Positions 8,680-17,783 of a stretch of 64,000 nt of DNA are shown here, one piece after another; the first letter of the stretch is position 1; the number at the start of each line of letters is the position of its first letter. Source of the stretch: JAEUMY01 sp033764435 (GTDB lineage: Bacteria; Pseudomonadota; Gammaproteobacteria; Burkholderiales; Usitatibacteraceae); contig JANRIX010000007.1 of the NCBI GenBank assembly GCA_033764435.1, positions 52,463 to 116,462 on the forward strand, in the 5' to 3' direction. A program made the position numbers and the translations under genes. The notes beneath the pieces are model-generated. The model saw only the letters and a list, made by a program, of their open reading frames with translations. It had not been told where the DNA came from and did no database searches.

Positions 8680-8739
8680 ACCCGTATCCATCCTGAACGT
8701 CAAAGCCAAGATACCCGCCGAACCGCAAGGAGAACCGCC

Positions 8740-9147
8740 ATGAACACCCTGCTGCGCCGCGCCACCCTTCCCCTCGCCGCCCTGCTGCTTGCCGGCTGCG
8801 CCAACGGCCCCCTGTTTGAAGGCCCGCCGCCTATCTCGCCGGAGCAAGTGGTCGACATGGCCAAGAAAGGCGATAGCGCCGCCACCATCATCGGCGAGCT
8901 GCAGAAGTCACGCACCATCTACAGCCTCACCGCCTCCCAGTTCGCCCAGCTCTCCAAGGACGGCGTGCCCGATGCCGTGCTGGATTTCATGCAGCAGACG
9001 CATCTGAAGGAGATTGAGCGCCAGGCGCGACGTGACGCACAGTTCGACGCGTGGTGGCAGTACGGGTGGTATGGGCATCCGTTCTATTCGACGCCTCGCG
9101 TTGTCTATGTGAGACCGCCTCGCACGAAAGCCGCAGGAGAAAAGTAG
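8740..9147 (+). CDS. Putative lipoprotein of unknown function
   Basis: The 135-residue protein has a lipoprotein signal peptide with lipobox LLAGC (Cys near residue 20), so it is probably anchored in a membrane and exposed to the periplasm. The mature part contains PPISPEQVVDMAKKGDSAATII, a helical segment seen in small lipoproteins of unknown role, and an aromatic, basic C-terminus (WWQYGWYGHPFY). A good ribosome site, AAGGAG, precedes ATG 8740. The last 56 bp of the gene are repeated downstream at 9291-9346. I do not recognise a function. Confidence 0.8.
   Translation: MNTLLRRATLPLAALLLAGCANGPLFEGPPPISPEQVVDMAKKGDSAATIIGELQKSRTIYSLTASQFAQLSKDGVPDAVLDFMQQTHLKEIERQARRDAQFDAWWQYGWYGHPFYSTPRVVYVRPPRTKAAGEK
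9092..9147 (+). repeat. 56-bp direct repeat, copy 1 (3' end of lipoprotein gene)
   Basis: This stretch includes the last codons and TAG of the lipoprotein gene. It recurs at 9291-9346 with four mismatches in 56 positions, at a period of 199 bp. Confidence 0.85.
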
Positions 9148-9290
9148 CCGAACGGCGTCGAGGCTTCGCGCTGCGGGGTTTCCTCGCCCGATGCAGCGGG
9201 CTCCGGCGCCTGTCGGCGCGCCGCATGCGGCGCGAATTCCCGACATGCGTCCCCGCATGCGGGGCCCCTGTTCCGCCCTTCTCACTCGCA

Positions 9291-9346
9291 CGCCCCGCGT
9301 TGACTACGTGAGACCGCCTCGCACGAAAGCCGCAGGAGAGAAGTAG
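9291..9346 (+). repeat. 56-bp direct repeat, copy 2 (non-coding)
   Basis: This is a second copy of the lipoprotein gene 3' end, including its TAG. The 143-bp spacer between the copies (9148-9290) holds GC-rich inverted repeats such as CCCCGCATGCGGGG at about 9251-9264 and no recognisable gene. Confidence 0.85.
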
Positions 9347-9357
9347 CTTCAAACAAC

Positions 9358-9381
9358 AACGGCCGCGGAAGCGGCCGTTTT
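9358..9381 (+). terminator. Rho-independent terminator
   Basis: AACGGCCGC at 9358-9366 pairs perfectly with GCGGCCGTT at 9371-9379 around a GGAA loop, followed by T residues. It is placed to end transcription of the lipoprotein gene, and its symmetry could also serve the convergent PuuD-like gene. Confidence 0.8.
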
Positions 9382-9386
9382 GCATT

Positions 9387-9398
9387 GCGAATATTCGC
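9387..9398. repeat. GCGAATATTCGC palindrome
   Basis: Exact, extended to TTGCGAATATTCGCAA; between a terminator and the stop codon of the PuuD-like gene. Confidence 0.95.
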
Positions 9399-9405
9399 AA
9401 GCGCC

Positions 9406-9915
9406 CTACAGGAACATGTAGGTCCGGAAGAGCCCGCCGCTTGCCGTCATGAAAAACAGCATCGGGAACGACAGCATCAGGTTGACGCGCGATGCGAGGA
9501 AGGCCAAACGCCTAGCCACTGCCTTCTCCGCATCGGTCGCGGGCGAGAGTCCCAGTACCTTCTTCTGGCTGGGCCAGATGAGCACCCACACGTTGAACAG
9601 CATGATCGTGCCGAGCCACGCGCCGACCCCGATGGGAATGTAGTTCCGCTCCTTGAAGAGCATCGCGTCGTCGATATTGACGCCGAGGATGGCGGCCCCG
9701 GCAAGCCAGGTCACGACCGCCGACCAGCGGAACCAGAAGAGCGCGCGCGGCGCGACATGCTTGGTGATGCCGGCCGCCGTGTTGTCCTTGTTGGCTGCGG
9801 CCAGCGCCTGCACCTGCACGAAGTTGAAATAGAACAGCATGCCGACCCACATCAGGCCGGCGCCGATGTGCAGCCAGCGGGTGAGCCCGTACTGAAGGAA
9901 GTTGCCCCAATCCAT
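9406..9915 (-). CDS. Integral membrane protein, PuuD/urate hydroxylase membrane-domain-like
   Basis: The 169-residue protein has four or five hydrophobic segments. The N-terminus, GLTRWLHIGAGLMWVGMLFYFNFV, resembles the membrane domain of PuuD-type urate hydroxylases and related haem-binding membrane proteins; His16 could be a haem ligand. It lacks the C-terminal cytochrome c domain of full-length PuuD, and no purine catabolic genes are adjacent, so a urate function is not established. It is followed by an iterated palindrome 7 bp beyond its stop codon. Confidence 0.65.
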   Translation of the reverse strand: MDWGNFLQYGLTRWLHIGAGLMWVGMLFYFNFVQVQALAAANKDNTAAGITKHVAPRALFWFRWSAVVTWLAGAAILGVNIDDAMLFKERNYIPIGVGAWLGTIMLFNVWVLIWPSQKKVLGLSPATDAEKAVARRLAFLASRVNLMLSFPMLFFMTASGGLFRTYMFL

Positions 9916-9929
9916 GTTCAGCCCTCAGC

Positions 9930-9998
9930 GGCGCCGGGCCGCCCCAAGCCGCTGATCCGCCCCCTCTGGGGGTCGCGCACGAAGTAAGCGTGGGGGCC
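9930..9998. repeat. GC-rich intergenic inverted-repeat element
   Basis: A stretch with GCGGCGCCGGGCCGCC, CCGCCCCCTCTGGGGG and GCGTGGGGGCC can form several hairpins. It looks like a REP-type intergenic element of the kind found between genes in Burkholderiales; only one copy is seen in this window. Confidence 0.4.
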
Positions 9999-10003
9999 GT
10001 TCA

Positions 10004-10102
10004 TCATGCCTGCATGAGATTGCGTACCAGCAGGTACAGCACGATGGTGAGCAGGATGCCGCAAGCGATGGTGCTGGGCAGGCTGTCTAGCGGATTTTTC
10101 AC
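10004..10102 (-). CDS. Possible 32-residue single-span membrane miniprotein
   Basis: A GTG at 10102 opens a 32-residue frame ending with TGA at 10004-10006. The predicted protein has a short polar N-terminus (VKNPLDSLPST), a hydrophobic span IACGILLTIVLYLLV and a basic end RNLMQA, the pattern of a small transmembrane protein. It lies just upstream of the PuuD-like gene on the same strand. No clear Shine-Dalgarno sequence precedes the GTG, so expression is uncertain. It is supported only by the pattern of hydrophobicity and by its position. Confidence 0.35.
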   Translation of the reverse strand: MKNPLDSLPSTIACGILLTIVLYLLVRNLMQA

Positions 10103-10210
10103 GGAGGCGACGCGCGAACAAAAGAGGCGGCGATGGTAGCACGCGCCTCAATGAGGCTCGCCCGAAGCGGATGGGCCGCGCGCCGCGCAGGCGGCCGGAC
10201 CGTTTGGAAC

Positions 10211-11185
10211 TCAGGCCGCTGCCAGTGCTCCGGCTTCCACGGCCGCGATGGCCTTGGCTTCGTGAATGTCGTGCGCGTAGCCAGACACCAGCAGCAACCC
10301 CGACAGCAGGTGCGCCACCGCCACCGGCAGCGCCTGCTTGCCATGCAGGATGCCTTGGGTCCACTCTGCCACCGCGCGCGGCTGGGCGGGACGTGCATCG
10401 CCCGATCCGTTGTCGGCGGGAAACAATGCCTGCCATGCATGGGCGTCGCGTTCGCGCCAGGAGAGATCACAGCCCGGTTTGCCAAACACCGCACTGCCCC
10501 GCGCACGGAGCAGCGCCGCCGCTTCCGTGGCGATCATGTCCACCCGATCGGTCGTCTCCGCCGTGCAGGCCACCGCCTGCGCCGCGCCGTCGCTCACAGG
10601 CATGAGGAGCGAAGCAAGCACATGGCCGGGCGTGTCTGCACCCAGTCGCGCCTTCTGCGCCATCATCGCTGCCAGGCCCGGCGCCACCAAGGTGAGTGGC
10701 AGCAGCACCACTTTGCCGGCGGCGCACTGGGCCTCGGCCTGGGCGCGCGTGGCGCAGGGCAGCACGCCCAGCTCGCGAAAGACCGACGTGACCGCCATGC
10801 CGCCCGTAGTTTCGAACGCGCCGTGAATGATCACCGGCACGCCCAGACGTTGCAGCAACAATGCCGTCACCGGGAGCAGCGGCGCCGCGACCGCGCCGCC
10901 CACCGCGCAGCTGAAATTGGGCAGCACCACTGGTCGCGCCGGACCGCCCGATGCGGGCAGCGACAGCGGCTGCATGCGGGCCGCGACCGCATCCTTCAGG
11001 CCCATCACCACCGCAGGCGCGGCCGCGTGCCGCGAGAGGCCGGAGAGCAGCGCCCCCGCTTCGAAGTCATCTACCCCGCCGTCGAGCAGGGCGGCAGCGG
11101 CCTGGCAGGCGTCGGCAACCGTGAAGGCCGACGACAGTTCACCGGGCTGATTGAGGAGGCGCAGCAGGGAAACGATTTCAGACAT
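10211..11185 (-). CDS. ybiB: YbiB/TrpD2-family DNA-binding protein
   Basis: The 324-residue protein has the fold of anthranilate phosphoribosyltransferase (GALLSGLSRHAAAP, VVLPNFSCAVGGAVAAPLLPV, VPVIIHGAFETTGG), but the phosphoribosyl-binding and catalytic motifs of TrpD are altered, as in the TrpD2/YbiB group. Characterised YbiB binds nucleic acids without sequence specificity and is damage-inducible in E. coli. The gene lies beside the AddAB-like repair genes on the same strand, which fits a DNA-related role. The gap of about 180 bp to the AddA-like gene holds nothing recognisable. Confidence 0.75.
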   Translation of the reverse strand: MSEIVSLLRLLNQPGELSSAFTVADACQAAAALLDGGVDDFEAGALLSGLSRHAAAPAVVMGLKDAVAARMQPLSLPASGGPARPVVLPNFSCAVGGAVAAPLLPVTALLLQRLGVPVIIHGAFETTGGMAVTSVFRELGVLPCATRAQAEAQCAAGKVVLLPLTLVAPGLAAMMAQKARLGADTPGHVLASLLMPVSDGAAQAVACTAETTDRVDMIATEAAALLRARGSAVFGKPGCDLSWRERDAHAWQALFPADNGSGDARPAQPRAVAEWTQGILHGKQALPVAVAHLLSGLLLVSGYAHDIHEAKAIAAVEAGALAAA

Positions 11186-11367
11186 GCGACATTCCGGCAG
11201 AAGAGACTGCCGAGACCAAAAGCATCAGTCGTGCCAAGACTGCAGTGCCATGCGCATTTGAGAGTGCGGGCACGACTGGCGCAACAACGTGCTGAATGCG
11301 CTGCAGAGACATTCCAGCCGCGGCTGCACCAACGCAGTGCTGCTGCGCTGCAACAGATGCACCAGTA

Positions 11368-14300
11368 TCAGCCGGGCGGTCCCGGCGTCCAGGTCCGCCA
11401 GCCGGCCAGGAGCGGAAAGTAAAGCGCCAGCCTGACCGCGCCGCGCCGCCAGTCGGGCAGGTACAACGCGGCGTAGCGGGTGAGCTGCGCCCGATAGCGT
11501 TCGACTTCCTGATCCAGGAATGCGTCCACATCGCCGCCCTCGTGCCCGCCGGTCTTGTAGTCGATGATCCAGCGGATGCCTTCACCATCCGTTCCCATTT
11601 CCACAAACGTGCGGTCGATAACTGCATCCACCTGCGCGCCTTTCACGAGGCCGGTGAGGCGGACCTCGCAGGCCGCATCGTGATGGGCTGAGAGGATCCA
11701 GCGGCCGCGCTCATCGGCGATCGTGCGGTGCAATGCATGCACCACCCGATCCACCGCCGCCTCCAGTCCATCTTCCGCGACACCCAGCTGGCGCAGCGCA
11801 CGCGCGATGGCGCCGCGCGATTGCACAATCTGTTCAGGCGTGAAGGAAGCAAGCCCGCGCTCCGCGATGCGCTGCAACCAACGATGGGTCACGGTGCCGA
11901 CATGGCGTGCAGTGGGCGACGCCCAGTCGAACGGCACGTCGGCCCAGGCCACCTTGGCGGCCGGTGCGAATATTCGCATCGCGTTGTCGGCCACTGCGGG
12001 CGGCGTCCAGTCCGTGACGAGACGGGTGAGCGGTGCGCGCGTGTCCGCAATCTCGGTCTCGACCGCTTCACGCAAGGGTGTCGCCGCACTCGCCGCCTCG
12101 ATCTCCGCACCCACCGCAGGCCAGAGAGACATGAGCAGGCTGGCCGGTTGCGGCGACTTCAGCACCACCCCGCCATCCTTGTCGACCTTGCGCACCAGCG
12201 TCGCCACAAGATGCAGGTTCTCGCGCGCCCGCGTTGCGCCGACGTACAGCAGCCGCGTGCGCTCATAGGCTTCCCGCTGATCGGCGATGGCGCGGATGGC
12301 CGCACTGATGGGGTCGGTGGCGGTGCCCGTTTCGGTCACGGGTGCGAGCAGCAGTTCGCTGTCCTCAGCCTCCGCGCCGTCATGACCCACGCGCTCCACC
12401 CAGGTCAGGAGCTGCCTGTCGTTCACCTGGGGTTTGCGCGCCAGACCCGGAATGATGACCGTGTCGAATTCGAGCCCCTTGGACTTGTGCAGCGTCATCA
12501 CCACGAGACGCGCATCGGCAGCAGGGTCGGGTGCGGCGTAAAGCTGGCCCAGAGATGCCTCGAAGGCCGCCAGATCGGGCAGTGTCCCTGCCAGCTCCTG
12601 GGTCGCGAGATGATCGAGATACAGCGCCGCATCATCCAGCCCACCGCGCGGATCGACGGTGGCCGGCCCGCCCAGCGCGTGCCACGCGCGTTCCACGCGA
12701 CCGCGCAACGTGCCCCGGCGCGCATCGGCCAGCACCGGCTGGAGCGCCGCGACCAGCTTGTCTGCGCGCGCCCGGCCATCCGGCGTCAACGGCATGCCCG
12801 TGTCGCGCAACGCATCCCACAACACCCGCTCGCGCCCTTCCGCATCGGGTGTGGCCAGCGCATCCAGATCCGCCAGCGTGAGCCCGCACCACGGCGCGCG
12901 CAGGATCGCCAGCCAGGCGATGCGATCCGCCAGATGAATCAACGCCCGCGTCAGCGCCGCGAGATCGCGCACCGCAGCCCGCCCGGCCAGCGGGTCGATG
13001 TCCACCGCGCGGAACGCAAGGCCCGCCGCCTTCAATGCCGGCACGATCTCCATGAGCGCCGGCCGCGACCGCACGAGGATCGCGATGCTGCCGTCGGGAT
13101 TGCGCTGGCGCGCGGCTTGAATGAGTTCAACCACGCGCTCCGCCTCGCGCACCGGCTGATCCGCGAACAGCGGATGCAGCGTCACCGCGTCCCCCGGCGC
13201 CGCATCGTGAAACGCATCGGCGCGCACATGCGGCACGGCGCCCAGGCTGATGTCCTCGCGCGCGGGCATGCAGCGTGCAAACGTGGCGTTGACCCAATCC
13301 ACGACACCGGCGCGAGATCGGAAATTCACCGACAGCGTGAGCGGCGTGAGGCGCACGCCACCGATGCCTTGCGCACGCGCTCTCAGGAACAGCCCCACCT
13401 CCGCCTCGCGAAAGCGATAGATCGACTGCATCGGGTCGCCCACCAGAAACAGTGTGCGCCCGTCACCACCCTCATCCATTCCCCAGCCCGCGGTCAGCTT
13501 CTCCAGTAACTCGAACTGGGTGAATGAGGTGTCCTGGAATTCATCGACCAGCAGATGGCGGATGCGATAGTCCAGCGCCAGCGCGAGATCGGTCGGCGCA
13601 TCCGGTGATCCCAGCGCGCGGCTGGCGGCTTGCGCGATCTCGGCGAAATCGCATTCGCCATGGGCCGCGAACACGCTCCACAACTCCGCCGTCGCGCGCG
13701 GCAGCAGCCTGGCGATGGCTTCCAGCACCGCCCACTGCGCCGGCGAATATTCGCGGGGCGGCAGGGTGCGAATATTCGCAAGGGCCATGCGGAAGTCATC
13801 TGCGTCGGCCAGCGCTTCGAGATGCTCTGCCAGCCGCGCCTTCATCGACTTGGAGAGTTCCTTCTCTTCCTTGCTGCCTTCGGCGGGGAAACCGTGATTC
13901 TTGTTGATGCCTCGTGGCTTGCGCCAGTCATCGTCCCGGGTGAGCAGCAGTTCGGCAAGCCCATGCCAGATGGGCATGTCGACTTCATCGTCACCAGGCA
14001 TGCCGTCCACATCCAGCAGTGCACGGATGGGCGAGTCCGACTCCACCAACGCGAGGTTGCCGCCGGCCCATGCGCCGATCTCCAGCAATTCGGCCAGCGA
14101 GTCCGGCGCAGACGCCAGAACCGCCGCCATGCCTTCCTTGCGAATATTCGCAAGCGCCCCTTCGAGGTGCGCGCGATTGTCCACGCGCGGCAGATGGCGC
14201 AGCCATTGGTCGCGGCGCGCGAGCATGGCCGCCAGCAGCTCGGTGGCACGCGGCAGATTGTTGTCCAGATGCGCGAGCAGCGCGGCCACATCGTCAGCGA

Positions 14301-14799
14301 CCGGATCGTTCGATTCCAGCAACGCCAGCGTTGCGCGCGCGGCCTCCTTGAACAGCGCGGCGGCATCCTCGGTGATGCCGGGCTGCGCGCCGAAGCGCGC
14401 GATGAGCGGCATCTGCCGGGTGAGCGATGCCGACAGCGAATCAATCGTCTGCATGCGTAGCCGCGACGGGTTCTCGGCAATGTGCCAGCCGCGTGCCGCA
14501 TCGCGCGCGACGGCCGCGCGCGCCAGCCGCCAGGTTGCGCGGCGATGGGGTTCCTCTGGCTCCGGCCCGCGCGCGATTGCCAGCGCCTCCAGCACGCGTT
14601 GCGCCATTTCTGCCGCAGCCTTGCGGGTGAAGGTGATGGCCGCAATCTCCTCCGGCTCGTCCACGATGGCGAGCAGCGCCAGGCAGCGCTGGATGAGAAG
14701 CTCCGTCTTGCCCGAGCCCGCCGGCGCCTGCACGATGAAGCTCTGCGCGACATCGAGCGCGGCGGCGCGGGCGGCGTGATCGGTCACGGGGTTACTCAT
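11368..14799 (-). CDS. AddA-like UvrD-family helicase/nuclease
   Basis: The 1143-residue protein begins with a UvrD/Rep-type helicase: Walker A QAPAGSGKTELL (about residue 28), AITFTRKAAAEMAQRV (motif Ia), LLVDEFQDTSFTQFELL (Walker B), FLVGDPMQSIYRFREAEV, LTLSVNFRS and VMTLHKSKGLEFDTVI. The C-terminus carries a RecB-type nuclease motif (WIIDYKTGG). With the downstream-strand partner at 15022-17721 it forms an AddAB-like double-strand-break resection enzyme that prepares ends for RecA. Four iterated palindromes lie inside the gene. The frame upstream partner ends 222 bp before this start, a gap filled by REP-like units. Confidence 0.88.
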   Translation of the reverse strand: MSNPVTDHAARAAALDVAQSFIVQAPAGSGKTELLIQRCLALLAIVDEPEEIAAITFTRKAAAEMAQRVLEALAIARGPEPEEPHRRATWRLARAAVARDAARGWHIAENPSRLRMQTIDSLSASLTRQMPLIARFGAQPGITEDAAALFKEAARATLALLESNDPVADDVAALLAHLDNNLPRATELLAAMLARRDQWLRHLPRVDNRAHLEGALANIRKEGMAAVLASAPDSLAELLEIGAWAGGNLALVESDSPIRALLDVDGMPGDDEVDMPIWHGLAELLLTRDDDWRKPRGINKNHGFPAEGSKEEKELSKSMKARLAEHLEALADADDFRMALANIRTLPPREYSPAQWAVLEAIARLLPRATAELWSVFAAHGECDFAEIAQAASRALGSPDAPTDLALALDYRIRHLLVDEFQDTSFTQFELLEKLTAGWGMDEGGDGRTLFLVGDPMQSIYRFREAEVGLFLRARAQGIGGVRLTPLTLSVNFRSRAGVVDWVNATFARCMPAREDISLGAVPHVRADAFHDAAPGDAVTLHPLFADQPVREAERVVELIQAARQRNPDGSIAILVRSRPALMEIVPALKAAGLAFRAVDIDPLAGRAAVRDLAALTRALIHLADRIAWLAILRAPWCGLTLADLDALATPDAEGRERVLWDALRDTGMPLTPDGRARADKLVAALQPVLADARRGTLRGRVERAWHALGGPATVDPRGGLDDAALYLDHLATQELAGTLPDLAAFEASLGQLYAAPDPAADARLVVMTLHKSKGLEFDTVIIPGLARKPQVNDRQLLTWVERVGHDGAEAEDSELLLAPVTETGTATDPISAAIRAIADQREAYERTRLLYVGATRARENLHLVATLVRKVDKDGGVVLKSPQPASLLMSLWPAVGAEIEAASAATPLREAVETEIADTRAPLTRLVTDWTPPAVADNAMRIFAPAAKVAWADVPFDWASPTARHVGTVTHRWLQRIAERGLASFTPEQIVQSRGAIARALRQLGVAEDGLEAAVDRVVHALHRTIADERGRWILSAHHDAACEVRLTGLVKGAQVDAVIDRTFVEMGTDGEGIRWIIDYKTGGHEGGDVDAFLDQEVERYRAQLTRYAALYLPDWRRGAVRLALYFPLLAGWRTWTPGPPG
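11966..11977. repeat. GCGAATATTCGC palindrome
   Basis: Exact; in the AddA-like gene, Arg-Ile-Phe-Ala phase. Confidence 0.95.
13743..13754. repeat. GCGAATATTCGC palindrome
   Basis: Exact; AddA-like gene, Glu-Tyr-Ser phase; 25 bp from the next copy. Confidence 0.95.
13768..13779. repeat. GCGAATATTCGC palindrome
   Basis: Exact; AddA-like gene, Ala-Asn-Ile-Arg phase. Confidence 0.95.
14140..14151. repeat. GCGAATATTCGC palindrome
   Basis: Exact, extended to an 18-bp palindrome CTTGCGAATATTCGCAAG; AddA-like gene, Ala-Asn-Ile-Arg phase. Confidence 0.95.
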
Positions 14800-14840
14800 C
14801 GACGACCCCGGTTTTCCTGGCGTTCACGACAACCTTCTTC

Positions 14841-14868
14841 CCGTTCGCCCTGAGGTATCGAAGGGTGA
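14841..14868 (+). repeat. REP-like palindromic unit, forward copy
   Basis: CCGTTCGCCCTGAGGTATCG followed by AAGGGTGA is nearly identical to 5072-5099. It lies in the gap between the AddB-like and AddA-like genes and forms an inverted pair with 14969-14996. Confidence 0.75.
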
Positions 14869-14968
14869 GCGGGCTGTACGCTTCGCAAGCCGTTTCTTGG
14901 ACACGACGACGCGATCAAAGGCAGGACCAGAGCTCGATCTCTCAGCGCAAGCATGCGTGACCCATTTG

Positions 14969-14996
14969 TCCTTCGATACCTCAGGACGAACGGGGA
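14969..14996 (-). repeat. REP-like palindromic unit, inverted copy
   Basis: TCCTTCGATACCTCAGGACG continuing to AACGGGGA repeats 5588-5614 and is the inverse of 14841-14868. The pair, about 100 bp apart, could form a long stem-loop in the AddB-AddA intergenic transcript. Confidence 0.75.
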
Positions 14997-15021
14997 TGGA
15001 TGTGCGCGTTCTTCGCGGCAG

Positions 15022-17721
15022 CTAAGAAGCATCCTGCTCACCTCCAGCTTCTTCCTCATCCATGTCATCGATGCGATCCGCCACCCGACAAAGTCGATGC
15101 AGATCGCATTGCTCGCAGCTCTTCGGCGACTTCGGATCGACCGCCGCCTGACCCGCGATGAAGGCATCGCCCAGCGCAGTGATGGCGTCGCGCCATTCGG
15201 TCACGCGCCGTTGCCATGCCGCTGACGCGGTTTCACCTTCCATCGCCTCCGGCGTGCCGATGCCGCGCGCGATGCCGGGTGCCGCAGCCAGTCCCTTGAA
15301 GCCCATGTCGTCCAGCCGCACCTGCGCGAAGGCGAGTGCTGCGACATCTTCCGCATCCGCCAACAGATAGAGCGGCAATTGCGGTTCGTCCAGCCGCTCA
15401 CCGTCCCAGCTCGCGACCGAGCTCTTGCCGGTTTTGTAATCGATCACCATTGCGCGGCCGGCCAGTTCGCCCGCCAGCACACGATCCATGCGATCCAGCC
15501 GCACATTGAGCGGCAACGCGCCCGCCTGCACGACGCGCTTTTCTTCCATCGCCTCGACGCGGAACGGGGCGCGCGTCTTCTCCACTTCCAGCCAGAGCCG
15601 CACCAGCCGGACAAGCCGCGCCGATTCGATGCGCGCGAGTCGCGGCGTGGCGCGGAGGGGCTGCGCGACACGATGCTGCGTCAACACGTGATCAGTCGCT
15701 TGCTGGACGAGCGCCATGAGCGCCGCATCATCTTGCGAAAGCAGGGTCGCCTGATCCTGCAACTCGGTCCAGACGCGTTGCAGCACCGCGTGCAGCAGAG
15801 TGCCGCGCTGCATCGCATCCAATCCCGGCTCAGGTTCGGCCAGCGCGACCGCACGCAGGCGATGGCGCGCGTGGGCGCGGAACGGGCACGCGGCCTGGTC
15901 GCGCAGCGCTGACACGCCGGAGGGCAGCGGCGCCGTCGCAACAACGCGGGGTGCGATGTCATCGCGCAGCGATTCCAGCTTGCGCGCGGCCAGCATGCAT
16001 GCGGCGTCATCCGCCTCTGCCACCGGCACGACGTCCGTTAGATCCACGAGCCGCACCGACTCGATCAACGGGCTCGGCAGCAGCTCGCGGTCGCCCTCCC
16101 GCGCAGCGTGACTGAACACCACCTCGGGTGCTGCCGCGAGCCAGCCTTCGGTGATGCGCCGGTCGACGGCGAGCGCCGCCGTCGCGGACGCTTCGGGGAT
16201 GCCGGCACCGCGTTGCAGCATCACCGGCAGGAACGGATGCGGCCGCGCGGCCAGCGGCCAGGCGTCCGCCGTGAGGCCGGACACCCAGAGATGATCGAAG
16301 CCGATGCCGGCCGATTCCAGTATGCCGAGCGCCTGCACCGGCAGCGCCGCCTGCTCCGGCTGAAACAGCGTCTCGCCCGCGAGCCGGCGCACGCGCGTGA
16401 GGGCATCGGCCAGAGTCATGCGTGGCAGCACGCGGTCCAGCGCAGACAGGCCCTCCAGCAATGCGCGAAAACGCGCCAGCGTCTGATGCTCGATGGAATC
16501 CAATGCGCGGTCGCCGGGAAAGCCCGCCGCCTGCAGCCACTGGGTGAAGCGCCGCCCCCATTCGGACGGCGGAATGCGCAGCGCATTGGCGCCGGCTGCG
16601 GCCGCCTTGAAGGCATTCAGCCGGGCCGCAAACACCGGTGCCGCGAAGCGGGCGCGGCCGATCGCGCCGGTGATACCCTCAAGCGTTTCCTCAGCGAAGC
16701 AGATTTCGCGCAGCGCCGCATCCAGCCGCGCGCGTGCGGTCGCCTCTTCAATCGCGCCGCCCAGGAACGGGCTGCGGACCAGCACGCTCCAGTCGGCGAA
16801 GGCCAGCGGGCGCTCCCGCCCAGCGTCGAGCAACATGAGCGCGTCATGCACCAGCGGCCACTCCGTGAGCGCGATGCCCAGCGACACGTCGACCGCCGCG
16901 ACGCCGTCGTCCCCGGGCTTCAGCGCCGATGCGAATATTCGCAAGACATCCTCGCGCCGCTCGCCAAGGTCCGGCACCACGACACCGACTCGCGCAGCAG
17001 GGTTGGCGATCAGTCGGGCGCGCGCCCAGCGCGCAGCGGCGGCCAGCTCGACGTCCGCATCGGCGCACACAACACGGCGCGCAGTGGTGGCGGAAGGTTG
17101 ATGGGCTGAGTCGACTTCCTCGACCTGCGTGCCCGCACTCTCGAACGCCGCCAGCAACGCGTTCTGCGCCGCCGTGCGCAACTCGAACCCGGCCAGGAGC
17201 AATTGCATCGGTCGCTGCCAGCCTTCGGTGGCCAGCCGGCTCGCCACCCAGTCGGGTAGCCGCGCGTCATCGATGCAGCCCGCGCGCCGGCATTGCGCCT
17301 CGTAGGCGTCCGCCCAGGCGGCAAAGGCGCGCGCGTCATCCGAGAGCGGCACCGATTTCATTCGCGGCCAAAGCTGCCACGCATGGGCCAGCGACCACGC
17401 GCTGGCGCACTGCGCCGCCGTCTGCGCCACCGAGAGCAGGCCCGCATCGACGGCCGCGCGCGCCACCGCCTGGTCCCACAACACCGTGGCTTGTTCATTG
17501 GAGAGCAGGATCGGCGCGCTGTCATCGCCGGCTTCGGCAATGCCCTCGAAGCATCGAGTGACGAACGCGGGCCAGGGAAGAATGTCGGCGCTGTGCCAGA
17601 CCGAGAGCCCGGCTGCGCGCTGCGCCGCGTCGAATGCGTCCTTGTAGTGCTGGGCCAGACGCCGGTTGGGCGTCAGGAGTGTAGCGCCGCCGGCGAGGCG
17701 GGCGAGGAGATCAGGCTGCAT
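15022..17721 (-). CDS. AddB-like PD-(D/E)XK nuclease family repair protein
   Basis: The 899-residue protein is the partner of the AddA-like gene downstream. Its N-terminus (LLTPNRRLAQHYKDAF) has the degenerate helicase-like fold of AddB rather than a true Walker A. The C-terminal nuclease carries VIDYKTGKSS, and four cysteines, one in CPFRAHARHRL and three in CEQCDLHRLC near the end, match the iron-sulfur cluster layout of AddB nucleases. Together the pair should process double-strand breaks. An iterated palindrome encodes Arg-Ile-Phe-Ala in the central region. Confidence 0.85.
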   Translation of the reverse strand: MQPDLLARLAGGATLLTPNRRLAQHYKDAFDAAQRAAGLSVWHSADILPWPAFVTRCFEGIAEAGDDSAPILLSNEQATVLWDQAVARAAVDAGLLSVAQTAAQCASAWSLAHAWQLWPRMKSVPLSDDARAFAAWADAYEAQCRRAGCIDDARLPDWVASRLATEGWQRPMQLLLAGFELRTAAQNALLAAFESAGTQVEEVDSAHQPSATTARRVVCADADVELAAAARWARARLIANPAARVGVVVPDLGERREDVLRIFASALKPGDDGVAAVDVSLGIALTEWPLVHDALMLLDAGRERPLAFADWSVLVRSPFLGGAIEEATARARLDAALREICFAEETLEGITGAIGRARFAAPVFAARLNAFKAAAAGANALRIPPSEWGRRFTQWLQAAGFPGDRALDSIEHQTLARFRALLEGLSALDRVLPRMTLADALTRVRRLAGETLFQPEQAALPVQALGILESAGIGFDHLWVSGLTADAWPLAARPHPFLPVMLQRGAGIPEASATAALAVDRRITEGWLAAAPEVVFSHAAREGDRELLPSPLIESVRLVDLTDVVPVAEADDAACMLAARKLESLRDDIAPRVVATAPLPSGVSALRDQAACPFRAHARHRLRAVALAEPEPGLDAMQRGTLLHAVLQRVWTELQDQATLLSQDDAALMALVQQATDHVLTQHRVAQPLRATPRLARIESARLVRLVRLWLEVEKTRAPFRVEAMEEKRVVQAGALPLNVRLDRMDRVLAGELAGRAMVIDYKTGKSSVASWDGERLDEPQLPLYLLADAEDVAALAFAQVRLDDMGFKGLAAAPGIARGIGTPEAMEGETASAAWQRRVTEWRDAITALGDAFIAGQAAVDPKSPKSCEQCDLHRLCRVADRIDDMDEEEAGGEQDAS
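16931..16942. repeat. GCGAATATTCGC palindrome
   Basis: Exact; AddB-like gene, Arg-Ile-Phe-Ala phase. Confidence 0.95.
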
Positions 17722-17783
17722 GTCGGCCAGGCACCGACACGGTGAGGCGAGCGCGCATCGGCACCGACCGCGCGCAGCTCACA

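Noticed and set aside
11728..13509. A 593-codon plus-strand frame opposite the AddA-like gene, and similar long frames at 29061-30833 and 58151-59422
   Set aside because: These are shadows of real genes with strong motifs on the other strand; no signal peptide, motif or ribosome site supports them.
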